From contig OW569360.1 of NCBI GenBank assembly GCA_937625935.1, positions 62,001 through 126,000 of the forward strand: DNA of 64,000 bases, in the 5' to 3' direction. This DNA is from Tetramitus jugosus. Taxonomy: Eukaryota > Heterolobosea > Eutetramitea > Acrasida > Vahlkampfiidae. Under the pieces are notes generated by a model, which worked only from the letters and a program-made list of their open reading frames with translations, ran no database searches and had not been told where the DNA came from. The position numbers and the translations under genes were made by a program. The first letter of the stretch is position 1, and each line of letters starts with the position of its first letter. Positions 47,732 to 59,996 of the stretch are shown here, one piece after another.

Positions 47732-48742
47732 CTACAGTTCCAAACCACTCTTGACAACACGGTTGACACAATCGCTGGTCACCGTCGGCGAATAATTAAT
47801 ACAGTCCAAGAGACCCTTCTTTTCATTTTTCATGCACTGCGAAATGGTAGAGCTACACAAATGAGCAATCATGCACATACGATATCGATAGTACTCTTCA
47901 AACTGTTGTGGCGTAATTAACAGTGATGCATTTGCAGGATTACCACTCGCGTTTGGCATCATAATAGATGGCTTGGTACAGTACTTTTCACTCACTAGGT
48001 TATACTTGGCACGAATAGCTTCCGCTTCAGCAGGTGACACTGTCACTTGTTGCTGCTGCTGTTGCTGCACATTGCTCGTTGCCAAATGTTGTTGTATATG
48101 AGATTGTGCATCACTTGGAGTCGAGGTAGGAGTCGATTTCACCGCAGTAGCAGCCAATGGTGTTGTTGGCGGGCCAATATCCAATTTCTCCTTCTTGCTT
48201 TGCTCAACCATCTTTGTGTATGTTTCTCCGACTTGATCTTGAGCCAAATTCTGTGCGGCAATAAAATGCTTGTCAATAAACTGCTCATATCGATCAAAGT
48301 ACTGATCATGACACTTGACAACAGTGTTATTCATCAGTGCACCTTCGACTTTTGAGTCAAATCGACTCATCATCAAATCAGAGGCCATCTTATCCAGTGA
48401 GATCGTTGCTGGCAAGCACTCATTCAACTCCTTGTCCATCGTACTCAACAAACAACTCCAGTACAGTGCATACAGTGATTGCTTGTTTTCTTTGGAGATG
48501 TTTTGTAAGCTTTCAGGGCTGTGATGCAACGTTGTCATCACATCTCTCAGATACCTGCAGTAGCGTGACTCTGCAAACAATTCTTGAATACGGAATGACG
48601 ATAGTGGAAGATCGAGGAAGGATGTGGTGGGTGGTGCGAGTTTTGGTATGATGACTGGTGTCGTTGGTGTTGGAGAAACACCACCTTCTTGTTGTTGTTC
48701 TGTTGTGTTGGCTGATGAACTTGCACTTTGTTGATTACCCAT
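47732..48742 (-). CDS. unrecognised protein with N-terminal myristoylation-like start
   Basis: 336 aa. The start MGNQQSASS is a classical N-myristoylation-type signal (Gly2, Ser6), suggesting membrane attachment. The body has two helical Cys-containing parts: about 48-190 (ESRYCRYLRDVM..., VVKCHDQYFDRYEQFIDKHF) and about 255-336 (RMCMIAHLCSSTISQCMKNE, LLDCINYSP, SDCVNRVV). They are joined by a Pro/Ser/Thr/Gln linker with a Q7 run. The evenly spaced Cys in helices resemble CHCH-like or small metal-binding helical bundles, but no family is recognised. Confidence 0.65.
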   Translation of the reverse strand: MGNQQSASSSANTTEQQQEGGVSPTPTTPVIIPKLAPPTTSFLDLPLSSFRIQELFAESRYCRYLRDVMTTLHHSPESLQNISKENKQSLYALYWSCLLSTMDKELNECLPATISLDKMASDLMMSRFDSKVEGALMNNTVVKCHDQYFDRYEQFIDKHFIAAQNLAQDQVGETYTKMVEQSKKEKLDIGPPTTPLAATAVKSTPTSTPSDAQSHIQQHLATSNVQQQQQQQVTVSPAEAEAIRAKYNLVSEKYCTKPSIMMPNASGNPANASLLITPQQFEEYYRYRMCMIAHLCSSTISQCMKNEKKGLLDCINYSPTVTSDCVNRVVKSGLEL

Positions 48743-48897
48743 ATGATAATAATGATGGACAACGACTCGTTCGCTCGATGAAATTGTTTTTTGAGTTTGT
48801 TTGCGCGAATGCAGAAAATCTTATCATCGGCGGAGATTATTTTGTCGGCAGAACAATTATTGAGCGCACGAGCGAAAGCTTTTCACTTTTGGTTTTC

Positions 48898-51800
48898 TCA
48901 CTTCTCCTTAGGAGGCTCAGTTGCACAGGTGACGGAAAAGATGAATCGTGTCCACTGGTCCTTGACTGACTCTGCACTAATCTGACCACCCATGAGTTCA
49001 CACAGGTTTTTCGAGATGAACATGGCCAACCCCGATCCGCCATACTCTGTCCATGTTCTCACACTGCTCTGGCTGAATCTATCAAAGACATGCAAGACTT
49101 CTTCTTCACTCATACCTATGCCCGTGTCTTCGACAGAGATTTTTAGTTCGCACTGTCCCTCTTGACTGAGCTGTTCAATGGATGATACAAGTGTGATCGT
49201 GCCACCAATCTTGCAAAACTTCACTGCATTCGACAGGATGTTAATGAGTACTTGGCTGATCATATTTGAGTCATTGAACAGTGTAAGAGTCGTGCTGGGC
49301 AGTTGTACTTTAAGCTTCAAGTTCTTTTGAGCAACGGACGCTTCAAACATTTTCAGGCTGGAGTTGATCAGGGTTGTTGCTTTGAAAGGACCAGTGGTCA
49401 GGCTTATCTGATGAGCTTCAAGCTTTGATAACGTCAATACATCATTGATAATCACCTGTTGGTGCTGAGTACAAATATTGATTGCCTCTATTCCTTCATT
49501 GATGGTGTTTAGCGGTTCTGTCCATGCATCGCCACCAATCTTGATATCATTTGTTATCGATGTTACGATCGTTTGAAGTCTCTCCATGTATTTTACTACT
49601 CTGGACAGTGGATATCGCAGTTGCTCACATATATGGTTCGTATATTCCTCTTGCTTGAGTTGATAATTCTCTGCTTCTATTGCTCTCTTTCTCTGCATTT
49701 CTGCAGCGAGATGCGCAGCTGAAACATGAGCCTTGAAATGCATTGCATTCTCGAGAGAGATTGCCATTTGTGTAGCCAAAATGTTAATCACCTTCATCCT
49801 TTCGACATTGAATGCATTTGTGATTAGATTGTTTTCTAGATACAAAATAGCTTTGAGATCATTCTGTCGCAAGATGGGCATACACATAATACTTTTGCAT
49901 TTGTTCTGTCGAACATATGGTATATGAGAGAAAATACTATCCTCAGAAACGTTGTCCATGACGATTGGCTCTCTGCTCCTTGTAACATATTCAATGATCG
50001 ATCTACAGCCATTTCTCCAGTCGCTTATTTGAATTCCTTGCAGTGTTTCAATACAATTTTTGCCGATCAGAGTGTTATTTGGATCGTACTCTGCCTCAAC
50101 TTTGTTTTCGAGGATGCAAGCTCCTTTTTGCGCCCCGCTCACCTCGATTAGAATTTTCATTGTATTGTACAATAACACTCTTATGTCCACACTACTCGAT
50201 ATGAACTGAGAGCTTCTGATCACTGAGCTAAGGTCATACTTTTGATTGAAAGTTGTTATATCTGACGCATTGGTCGACGAATTCTTGAAGTGACTTGTAA
50301 AAAGTTCAGGGAACTCAATAGACATGCGATTCAACTTTTTCTTGGCTCCCCAATAGGCGTACAAATTGTACGCCTTTTTGAGGTACACTGCGCCAATATT
50401 GGACTTGTTTGTTTGGAACCAAAAGTGAGCAGCTAGTTCGTTCGCTAGTGCACATTCCCAAATAAATGAACTCTTCTCTGCAAGTTCAATAGACATGTCA
50501 TAGTAATTAATTGTCTTCAAGTTCCTTTTACCTTCCACTCTCGCTAGCTCGGCACAAAGAAGTAAGTACTTGTTTTTAAAATTCTCTGGGCATTGGTCGC
50601 TCAGTTCACATAGATACTTCATCTTCTCTTCAATACTACATTTTTTGTTGTTTCTCAGTGAGACATCCTCGGTACGCTCTAAATCTTGAATTTGGGAGAG
50701 ACAAGAGATAAATACTCGAATACTAAATATGTAATATGGTCGAATTCTGAATGCGTCATTATCTGTTTGTTTCATAGAATCCAAAATACGGTCAAGGTTA
50801 TTCTTTCTATCGACAATAAGTTGAAACATCGTGGTATACACTTGTTGTTGCGCGTGCATGATTGAAGTCTGTGGCATCAAACTAAAATTTTGCCTCATTT
50901 GTTCTTGATCGTTCGTATTTTCTGGCCAAATCTCCTCATAAGGAATAAGAATCGAGAGTGATTGTTGCAATACGTATATGCTGGACGTTGTGGGAAGAGG
51001 ATTGGTCGCGTTTCTGCAAAATTCATACATCTTGTGAGATGTGTTTAGTACGAGTGGTAGACTGTCTCCGGCGTGCAACATCATTGCTGGCAATGTACTC
51101 GCACTGAATCCAGATTGCAATCTTTCTCCAACTTGCTTAGACAAACGAAATGCATTCTCGACGTACTTTTTACATTGTACAATGGGGATATAGCAATGCC
51201 CAATATTGGTTCCAAATAGTTGAAATACTTTAAACTTGTCTTTCAATTGGTCTCTCTCACAAACCTCCAATGCGAACCTTACCAGTTCAAAAATTTCGTT
51301 TCTCGTAATGAAATGTTGTAGTTCTGTTCTGGTCGAGAGGGCAGCGGCCAAAAACACAAGACATGTCACTAGTTCTCCTGTATAACCATATTGAAAGATT
51401 ATCTCTGCGGCTTGAACCAAAAAACAAATATGTAATTGAGCGTCAGCCAATAATAATGAGGCTACTGATAAAGATAGCAACACTGCCGATAGTTCCATTA
51501 GCTCTTCATTTACCATTCGAGGTAAGTGTGTCAACAAACTATCACACAGAGCTAACTCTCCTCTCCTCATATTGATGTAGCCACGAAGCGTAGAACGAAT
51601 GGCCTTCAGTTTCTCAATCACAAATTGATCACAATCACAGCTTGATTCAGGGAAATATTTTCCAAACAATTGTAAGACTGATCTACCCCGCGTGATGGAG
51701 TAAGATAAATTATTAGAGTACGTTGCATGTCTGACCGCAATTGAAGCTGTTCGCACCTTTTCTATCCTAGAAACAGCGCGACTATCCAATATCCTTATCG

Positions 51801-54680
51801 TTTCATCTATTGATTCACATTGATTGGCGAGGAATTGAAGAGTCCCCAACTCCAAATACAATTGGAATAATATATTATGATTCTTTTGCCAGACATCATT
51901 TAGATCTTCTGACACTTCCATATCAAATAAGCATGATATCGCTGCACACACGCACGGAATAGCGGTGCTGTAGGCAAATTTTTGCTTAAGGTTCGCCACC
52001 GCCTTTTGGTTGTATTCACATAATCTTCGTAACTTCATCCTTCTAGGCTCATCCTCCTTTATCTTCAATATGACACTCCGTCCCTTGTTAAAATGAGAAA
52101 CTATGCCTAACAACATTTCAGAGTCATCCATGTCACCCTCAAATAAAGAGAGATTATCTTTCAGCAAGCGCTGTCCAATTTGGTAGTGAGTCATTTGTCG
52201 CTCTTCATCGGGAATGTGAGAGTAGATAGCTTCGAGAACTCTGTCATGAGTAAAAGCAAATATGTTGTCTTCGGTGCTGATAAGACCAGCAGATATTAAA
52301 GAAGATAAAATTTGGTCCAAGCGTTCCTTCTTCATCCCAGCAACGTCTTCCAACAGATTCAGAGGGAATCTACATCCAAGACAGCTAGCTGTGTGTAAAA
52401 TTGATAATTCCTCATGCGAAAACTTTTTCAGTCGAGAAATCATCAGATCTAGAATGCCTTCGTTCAATTGAGACCGAAGCATCTTAAGTTTTGAGTATTT
52501 CCATGACGAGTTAGACTTGTAAATCACTCCATCATCATAAAACTCTTGGACTTGCATCCTACAAAACAAAGGATTCCCTCCACTCCGCTGAAAAACGACT
52601 CGCGCTAATTCTTCGGTTTGAGACAAATCGTTGTTCCTAAAGCAATCAGCAATAAACATGTGAACTTGTTCAAATGGGAGAGACTTCAACGATATTTGAT
52701 TGATGCATATATTTACTCTCCTAATAGCTTGTATAGTTTTGGTCAAACGGTGTCCGTCATCAATTTCATCATCTCTGTAAGCCATGACCAATATATATTG
52801 CTTTAAACTTTGGTTTTTCAACATAGATTGCAAGAAACGAAGACTATCATCATCCGCCCATTGCATGTCATCAAGAAATAGAATGTAAGGTAAATCGAAT
52901 GATTCCAAAAAGAGAGTAACAACAGTGTCAATAGATTTTGCTTCTCCTGCTTCCTTTGGATATGGTGTCCGATCCGAAGGAATCACTGCTCTCAACTCGG
53001 GTAGTAAACTTAAAATCAACCCAATATCATTCCCCAGTGTCGTTATCAATTTCTTTGTCCATTCCTGGAGTTTCGTGCTCGACCAACTAAATACTTGCTT
53101 AACTAACACGTGCAATGCATCGGTAATTGCGCTATACGCCATTCCCTGATTTACTTGATCAAACTTGCCACTTAAAAGTAAACAGGAAGAGTTGAGTCTC
53201 TTAATAGCTTCGAATACCAGACAGCTCTTTCCTACACCTCCAAGTCCTGTAATGATCGTAACTTCTGGTTTAGTATTATGTCCAATTCGATTGAAAATAT
53301 CTACGAGGGATGAGATTTGTTCATCTCTACCGTACAACTTGCTAGGGATGATTAACTGGTTTGTGTCGTCGCTTCGACCGAGGGTGAATGTTTGAATGTT
53401 ACTCTTTCTTCTCCAACACTTCCTGAGATCATGCAAAAGTCCTGCACATGACTGATATCGTTCCTCTTGATTTTTCTGATTGTAAATTGTGTTAGATGAA
53501 ATTGAAATCTAAAATGTAGTATCTAAATTCATACCTTCAATAGTTTCATAACAATGTCAGACAATATTCTCGGTATTGGTTTGTTGGCTCTTGATCGAAT
53601 GTCAAACGGACTCACTGGCTCTCTTGCTATATGACTATGAATTAACTCAATTGTATCCGTGGCATCAAACGGTAATATGCCTGTTAACAATTGATACAAT
53701 GTAACGCCCAAACTGTACAAATCAGATGTGTAATCAATGTGTTTTGCTATTCGTCCTGTCGCCTCCGGTGAGATATAAGCCAGAGAATGTTCAGAATGAA
53801 TTTGAACTCCCTGATTACAAGTACCAATCCTTTGAATCGACTGTAAGTTTACAATTTTAACGCGACCAGTCTCCCAGTTGATTGCGCAATTGTCTGGTCT
53901 CAAATCCATATGCAGCAAGCGATGATTATGTAATTCTGACAAACCCAAAGCCAACTGCATCGAAATATTGAGGAATTCTTCTGGCGAGAAGCCATGAATT
54001 GGAATATAATTCATCAAATAATCACCACAATCCTCACACACCATTAAAACGTGTCTATCATTATCCCATTTACTAATATCGCCCGCTCTAGAATAATCAA
54101 TAGTAAATGAAGGACTCTGATGCATCATCAAACTACTCCTATCGGGTACCAGGGAATCATCCTCATCCTTCGGTTGCTGAATCCCTTTGGAATACTTTTC
54201 TGCAATCGATTGGTAACAAACTTCTTTCACAGGTGACATTGAAGACGATGAATGAATTTGACCCATTGTGACACTAGAACTCATCAAACGATCAGTTTTT
54301 CTCACGGCAATGTCCAAGTATCGAATGACATGGCTCCCTTCAAATATGGATTGGCAATAAGCAGAACATGACGGAGACAATGCGGAAGGCAGTATCTCTA
54401 GAGCCATTTGATATTCTTGTTTTAGTTTTTCAATCGCTTTTGGACATTGTTCATGGTATCGTTTCCACAGCACAACATTTGTGCTCACATCACTCTCACT
54501 TTCATTATTATTGATATTGCTTTTGATTGAACGAGCTCTATAAATGTGACCCTTTTGAAGTGTTTCAATGATCGAGTAACGTTGTTGACCCCGTTGCTCA
54601 GTCGAAGCACCACTTAATCTTGGAAATAATAACTCGTGATAACCTTTGTTCCTTTCGTCGTTGTCGTCGTTCAGAGTCAT
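48898..54680 (-). CDS. kinase-like + AAA ATPase + GAF + histidine-kinase multidomain sensor
   Basis: Exons (minus) 54680..53535 and 53475..48898, 59-bp intron; 1907 aa. Order: Ser/Thr kinase-like domain (about 35-390; HMDLRPDN, GRIAKHIDYTSDLYSLGVTL, and across the splice LLK-KNQEERYQSCAGLLHDL); AAA/NACHT-type ATPase with Walker A GLGGVGKS (Lys about 465) and FLDDMQWADDDS; a long TPR-like helical middle; GAF (about 1450-1600); a HisKA-like helix; and HATPase (N-box QVLINILSNAVKF, G1 DTGIGM, G2 GGSGLAMF). This architecture is known from cyanobacterial, other bacterial and fungal sensors. The usual DFG reads NLQ and the HisKA His is replaced (ICEQLRYPL where ICHELRNPL is typical). No receiver domain at the end. 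Confidence 0.88.
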
Positions 54681-54916
54681 TCTATATGACCTCTAGATGT
54701 ACGAGCAAGTTGAGTGAATCTGGTTGAGTCCCGTTGCGGTTCGTTTTTTCAATTTGATTTCGCTCTTTCTATTTTCGGGATGGATCAGAAAGCACCAAGG
54801 TCAGGTTTCTCCTGTTGCGCATGCGGTCCATCACATCACCACGGATTACAGTAAATGCCTTTTATTCATGTTAGCCATCTTGAACACCACCTCGATGAAC
54901 GTCAGTACAGTAACAT

Positions 54917-55329
54917 TTAATAAATTCTCTTTGGTACTCCATTCCAATTCTGTTTAGCATTTAACAACCAATCATCTTGAATCATCTCCTCTGCCAACAA
55001 TTGCAAATGCTTTGCATAGTCATCATGGAACTCTGAGATCACAAAAACATTAACATTGTTCAATAAAAGTTATATCATTTTCATTCATATTCAAATAAAT
55101 TACCTTTTTCAGCTTGAACAATTGCTTGTTCACTATCCAACAAGATGTCTGTCTCATTTAACATCTCCTGATCCTTCCTCAGCACATCTCCATCATCTGC
55201 TGCTTCATCAAAAACGCTTGGGCTCACATCACCACCAGCTCTTCGTCGTTTGCGAGAAGTGTGAGTTTTTCTTGACCGAACAGGAGTCGTTACATGTTGG
55301 TCACTACTGTTATGGTCACCACCTTCCAT
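54917..55329 (-). CDS. small two-exon protein, function unknown
   Basis: Exons (minus) 55329..55104 and 55032..54917 with a 71-bp intron (GTAATT...CTCAG, phase 1); 113 aa. The N-terminus is basic with KTHTSRKRRRAGG, a probable nuclear localisation signal. An acidic stretch and a helical C-terminus follow; the second exon gives FHDDYAKHLQLLAEEMIQDD then WLLNAKQNW, amphipathic and protein-like, which is why the intron is called although its donor is not the common GTATG. It would encode a small nuclear protein or complex subunit. Family unknown. Confidence 0.6.
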
Positions 55330-55528
55330 CGTTGTTCTTCTATTTCTTGGTTCACTATTTTCGGCGGGAACAATACTCCGAAAGTTTCGCGCCGAACTTG
55401 TCGCCCATCACATTTCCTTTTTGCGTGGACAATCAAAAAAATAAATAACGTTTCTTACACAATCAACCACAGACGAATCAATCAAAAGAACTAGAGCTCT
55501 TTGAAAAGCTTAAGAGTTAAAACTTACC

Positions 55529-57631
55529 ATGATACCGGACAAGTTTATTGTGCGAAGCTTTGACCTTGCCGCCACTGAGGCGCTCAACTTCTTGCAAAGT
55601 GATGATCCAAAAGTCACTCAATCTCGTCTTCACAAGATTCGCAGTGACATTGAAAAGTTTCATCAATTACTCTTGACTCATTTTCCAGATCTTCTCCCAA
55701 CTTGTTCCACAACAACAACAACAACATTATCAGCAGTTGCAGCTAATAGACAACAGTCACCCAATCATTCATTCAACGAAGAAGAAGAAGGATCAGCTGA
55801 GGAAGATACTGACAGTGAAGATGAATCATTGATCAATAACAACAATAATAAGAATAGGATTACGCTACCATCAGCAGAGGATCAGCATCAACAATCAACA
55901 GAGCAGGAAAACGAAGAACAAGTCGAAAGAGAAGCAGAAAATGCATTCAATTGGACATTTTGGACCCATGAATTACAAAACGCATCATTGTTGCCCAAAA
56001 TCATTGATCCAACAACATTAGTTGTCAACGCTACTTTGGTCAATGGATCACACGATGGTGGTGATGATGCTACTTCTTCGTCCAACAAATCATTGAATCG
56101 TCAGTTGAAGGCAAGAAGAACAGGTAGTCGATTACTACCAACAAGTGGTACTCCTTCACCTACTACACTTTCTACGTCTGTTCCTGCTACTACTAAGACT
56201 ACTACTGAGACTGTGGCTGCTGCTGTTTCATCGATGACCGGATTGCCACTCTCAAGATCCATATCTGATAAACAAAATCAATCACAACAACAACACCAAT
56301 TGAGAGAGAAGGATCAATCAACTACACTAACAGCATCAACAGCAACAACAATGACGACAGTCAATCCAATATCATCTACAAATCGATTAAAGAGACGATT
56401 GAGTGAATCAAATGTAATGGATCACAGTGCTGAGAAACGGATACGAACAATGCCAGCGTCATCCTCATCAGGATCATCGTCTTCTTCAACAGCATCATCA
56501 TCAACGACCAGTATTGAATTAACAACAACAGCAGCAAATCATCAACAAGTACATCAAAATGGTGATGAAGGAGTGTCTCGATACGAACATCAAGACCAGC
56601 CAGTCGAGAAACAATCACCATCGAAAACATCAAAGTCGACCAAGCGAAAATCAAAGAAGAGCAAGAAGGGGAAGACTGAAAATCGCAGATCAGCTCCCTA
56701 TGATATCGTGAAACGGATGAAACCTGCTTTTGCAGAATTTTGTGGAAAGGAGATGGCCAGTCGAAGAGAAGCACTCAGACTGACTTGGGATTATATACGC
56801 GCGAACAAGTTGCAACCTCATGAAAACAATCGAAATTTTATCACTTTTGATGACACGTTGCAAAAAGCGCTGAATACAAATCTTACATCGATCAACAAGG
56901 CTGCTACATTGAGCTCTCATGTCTATTCACAGTTTGTGAAAGAAGATGATGCTGTTGTTACTGTTGCTCCTGCTTCTGCTGCTACTCCTGCCCCTTCCGC
57001 AAGCAATGCCTCTAATATTGACAACCAACCTCAAGCAGCCAAGCAAACAACACCACTACAACCAAAGAGTAGTATTTTGAGCAAACCAACGGACACTATT
57101 ACAGGAACCTCGACGAGCTCTCAGGTGCCAACAATGATTACTCATCGTGTTTTGAACGGTGACAAGGCCAATACGATCGCAGTCAGAGCAAACTTTGGTC
57201 CTTCAACCAATGTCTCGGGGGTGCGCCCATATGTGCCAACCGTGCCTGTATCACATTCTACTGTGCCTGAAATAATGACACCAGGTGGCTCCGTCAAGCC
57301 CAAACGTGAAGTTCCTCATGCGGTTAACTCGTCTGCTGCCATTGAATTCTTTGGCACGACAGTGATTACGCCTGAAAATGCTCGAAAGAAAATCTGGGAA
57401 CATATTAAGAAGAACCAGTTACAAATGGATAAAAATATTATCGTTGTGGATGATGTGCTCCGGAAGGCATTTAGTATTCCAATGGATACGATCACTGCAG
57501 TACCAGGCATTCCAACGATATGCAGAAAAGTGCTTCAACAAGTCCCTAGTTTCTCTAATGAAGCAACCGCAGACATTTTCGCCAATAATGAAAAACTCGT
57601 GGCACCCGATAGGCCTCCAGATAATGACTGA
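55529..57631 (+). CDS. double SWIB/MDM2-domain protein
   Basis: 700 aa. The N-terminus (1-55) is a short helical region (DKFIVRSFDLAATEALNFLQ). A disordered Thr/Ser/Gln-rich middle with basic KRKSKKSKKGK patches follows. SWIB domain 1 (about 390-475): MKPAFAEFCGKEMASRREAL, TWDYIRANKLQPHENNRNFI, DTLQKAL. A second, weaker copy (about 597-675): AIEFFGTTVITPENARKKIW, EHIKKNQLQMDKNII, DDVLRKAF. SWIB is found in chromatin-remodelling BAF60-type proteins. Two copies with the basic linker suggest a nuclear DNA- or histone-associated role. The N-terminal part is not a DEK-C domain that I can confirm. Confidence 0.85.
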   Translation: MIPDKFIVRSFDLAATEALNFLQSDDPKVTQSRLHKIRSDIEKFHQLLLTHFPDLLPTCSTTTTTTLSAVAANRQQSPNHSFNEEEEGSAEEDTDSEDESLINNNNNKNRITLPSAEDQHQQSTEQENEEQVEREAENAFNWTFWTHELQNASLLPKIIDPTTLVVNATLVNGSHDGGDDATSSSNKSLNRQLKARRTGSRLLPTSGTPSPTTLSTSVPATTKTTTETVAAAVSSMTGLPLSRSISDKQNQSQQQHQLREKDQSTTLTASTATTMTTVNPISSTNRLKRRLSESNVMDHSAEKRIRTMPASSSSGSSSSSTASSSTTSIELTTTAANHQQVHQNGDEGVSRYEHQDQPVEKQSPSKTSKSTKRKSKKSKKGKTENRRSAPYDIVKRMKPAFAEFCGKEMASRREALRLTWDYIRANKLQPHENNRNFITFDDTLQKALNTNLTSINKAATLSSHVYSQFVKEDDAVVTVAPASAATPAPSASNASNIDNQPQAAKQTTPLQPKSSILSKPTDTITGTSTSSQVPTMITHRVLNGDKANTIAVRANFGPSTNVSGVRPYVPTVPVSHSTVPEIMTPGGSVKPKREVPHAVNSSAAIEFFGTTVITPENARKKIWEHIKKNQLQMDKNIIVVDDVLRKAFSIPMDTITAVPGIPTICRKVLQQVPSFSNEATADIFANNEKLVAPDRPPDND

Positions 57632-57657
57632 TTGTAGATTTATTACTCATATCGGAT

Positions 57658-59671
57658 TTATTCACCCGTAGAAGTATTGGCCGATATATCTAGTACACTA
57701 CTCGTTATGGTTGTATCCAATGGAGTCGATAAATCTGTTGAATGTGTGCTGTTCGTTGTCACAGAAAATATAGAGTCCGACACACCACTCAATCGATTCT
57801 GATTCTTTGTCTCAATCATGAAAATGCATTGTTCGATACCAAATTTGAGGTCTGCAATGCAGTTTTGTTCTCTTCGAGTACAGTTTGGAGTTTTGTATAC
57901 ATCACTATCTACAATCTCCAATAAATCCTTTTCTAACTTAACAATCTTCACAGGTTTGTTAGCTTCATGAATGAGAATTCGATGATCCTTCCTATTGTAC
58001 ACTAATCGAAGTCCATCTGCATAGAAGATCATTTCAGCATCAGGTTTCGGCTCATTTTGCATCAACATACACCTCCCTCGGCTAGAATTGTAAATATGAC
58101 TGGGTGTTTTTGATTTTACCTTTTCCACAAAATGGTAAGCGTAGTTGTACAGATGTTCTAAGTTCTTTGGTAATTCTTTTCGATGGTAGTGCTTGGATGC
58201 TCCAAGTGTGCATTTTTCGGTGTGCCATACGTCCTTACTATCTGCGGAAACTACAAAAGAACTTCCTTCAAGTATTATGTGAACTAAACCTTCTCTATCG
58301 AGTTCAAATTGAATGTTCCCATCGTTTGATCGATGGGATATCGCTTTCAAGCTAGATGAATTGAACTCTGGAAGGTTAGTTAACATGGCGAAGCAGTTTA
58401 AGACTGGTTCTTCTATTGTTTCCTCCTGCGATGTAGATCTGAAGAAGTTATGACGCTTAACCGCAGACAGAGATATTCGTTTGCCTGGGTCTCTTTCGAG
58501 TAACTTTGAAATAAGATCCTTGGCTTCGAAAGAAAAGTGATCCGGAATTCTAAAATCCATATTCTGAATTAACTTGAAGGTCTCCTCTACTGTTTCTGAA
58601 TCTCGATGAAAGGGCGTTCTTCCCTCCAGAAAAGCATACAATATACATCCTAATGACCAATTATCTGCCTTTTGACTGTATGGCTTCTGAAGGACAACTT
58701 CATAAGCCATATACTTTGGAGTTCCTAGTTGTGTTCCACATTCTCCATTCGGTTTTGTATACCGGGAGAGACCAAAGTCGGAAATCTTGACAACTTTGTC
58801 AGATGTCAACAGTAAGTTTGCCAACTTTAGATCTCTGTGCATGATTTGATGGGAGTGTAGATGTGCCAATCCAGCGACAATATCTCTCATATACCTTCTC
58901 GATCTTCTCTCTGAAAACTTCTTCTTGGATTGCAAATGATACAACATGTTATATTTGCAATACTCCATGACCATGTATATACTGGTGTAATCCTCAAAAA
59001 AGTGATAGAGCTCCACAATGTTCTCATGTTTCATCTTCAGATGGATAATAAGTTCTGATCTCACATGATGCATCATTCCATTGTTTTTTATCATGTTCTT
59101 GTCCAACTGTCATATACCATAATAACAGAGCATTAACAAAAATCAAGGAACTTAAACTCTCAAAACACTTCTATCTACTTACAATCTTGATGGCAATGAC
59201 TTGCTTTGTGTGATTGGATCGAGCTTTCCATACCGTTCCATATGATCCTCTCCCAATAATCTGATAAAACTTATAGTCTTGCTTGGTTGACCCCATTCTT
59301 AGCCTATTCTTCATCATCAATGACAATTCATTCTTTGTCAATATTTCCTCCTGATGGTGAGTCTCTCTCGAGTTTTCTTGATTGTCAGCAGGTAGCCTCG
59401 AGTTGTTCGAAAGTGTTCCACTGACATTACCTCCTAGACTGAATCTGTTGGCTTGCGAGTGTTCTACACTTCCAATTTGAGGCGACAACAATTCGGATCT
59501 TGTTTTGAGAGGAGAAGTGTTCGTCTGGTAGTGGTGATTCTGATGTTGGCGTTGCAGGGGTTGTGGAGAAGGAGATGTGCGGTGGTGACTGAGCTCTGAT
59601 GATCCAATCGAGCTTGAAATGGACAACAGAGACGAGGTGTTTGATGTTACCGTCGCTACAGTTGTGGGCAT
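57658..59671 (-). CDS. PLK4: Polo-like kinase 4 (PLK4/SAK)-like centriole kinase
   Basis: Exons (minus) 59671..59183 and 59106..57658, 76-bp intron (GTAAGT...ACAG, phase 0); 645 aa. The N-terminal 125 residues are Ser/Gln/His-rich. Kinase domain: GRGSYGTVW (about 142), Lys in IAIKI just before the splice, HRDLKLAN (about 251), DFGLSRY (about 272), GTPKYMAYEV, NWSLGCILYAFLEGRTPF, all intact. The C-terminal part holds VEKVKSKTPSHIYNSSRGRC then MLMQNEPKPDAEMIFY, matching the polo-box 3 region typical of PLK4. PLK4 starts centriole/basal-body duplication. Only 26 bp separate its stop from that of the convergent SWIB gene. The start is the first ATG; an open stretch upstream lacks ATG. Confidence 0.85.
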
Positions 59672-59838
59672 GACATTGATCTTGTACTGTGTTGTTTCCG
59701 CGGGGTTACCCCTTTTTTGAAAAAATCGTAAAAAGGTTGGCGCGCGAAGTATCAAACAACTATGCTCGTGATGTATTTATTTGGTTTTGGTGGTTCTTAA
59801 ACTCATGAAGACTAAAGAAAAGTTATCTTTAATGGTTT

Positions 59839-59996
59839 TTATTGGTGAAGCACATGATCAACAACCCCGAGTGTAGCTTGCAGCTTACTGATAAAGCTTG
59901 TGGTTCCGGCTTCTCCACCCGTGTGTAAATTGATGTATTGCTTAATTCCCCCCTGAAGATCATGTGCATTCCTATTGAAATTTAACGGAACATTGA
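59839..59996 (-). other. open, protein-like frame immediately beyond the lectin/DUF4476 stop
   Basis: A minus-strand frame of about 52 codons with no ATG, ending at TAA 59839-59841. It includes NRNAHDLQGGIKQYINLHTG and ATLGVVDHVLHQ. It overlaps the end of the DUF4476 coding frame in a 15-nt window (59982-59996) where both frames are open. This is what one indel in a longer gene would leave. A short intron was considered: donor and acceptor within a 16-34 nt span is too short and out of phase. Confidence 0.5.

Noticed and set aside
47429-47754. Frames of 64-76 codons on both strands near a TTGG microsatellite
   Set aside because: They overlap each other, have no conserved features and lie in a gap with random codon use.
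54724-54957. 77-codon plus-strand frame with a hydrophobic start
   Set aside because: No plausible start context, overlaps the second exon of the 113-aa gene on the other strand, and looks random after the first 20 residues.
59842-59984. A 15-34 nt intron joining the lectin gene to the downstream frame
   Set aside because: Too short for any intron seen here (minimum 53 bp) and out of phase; a frameshift explains it better.
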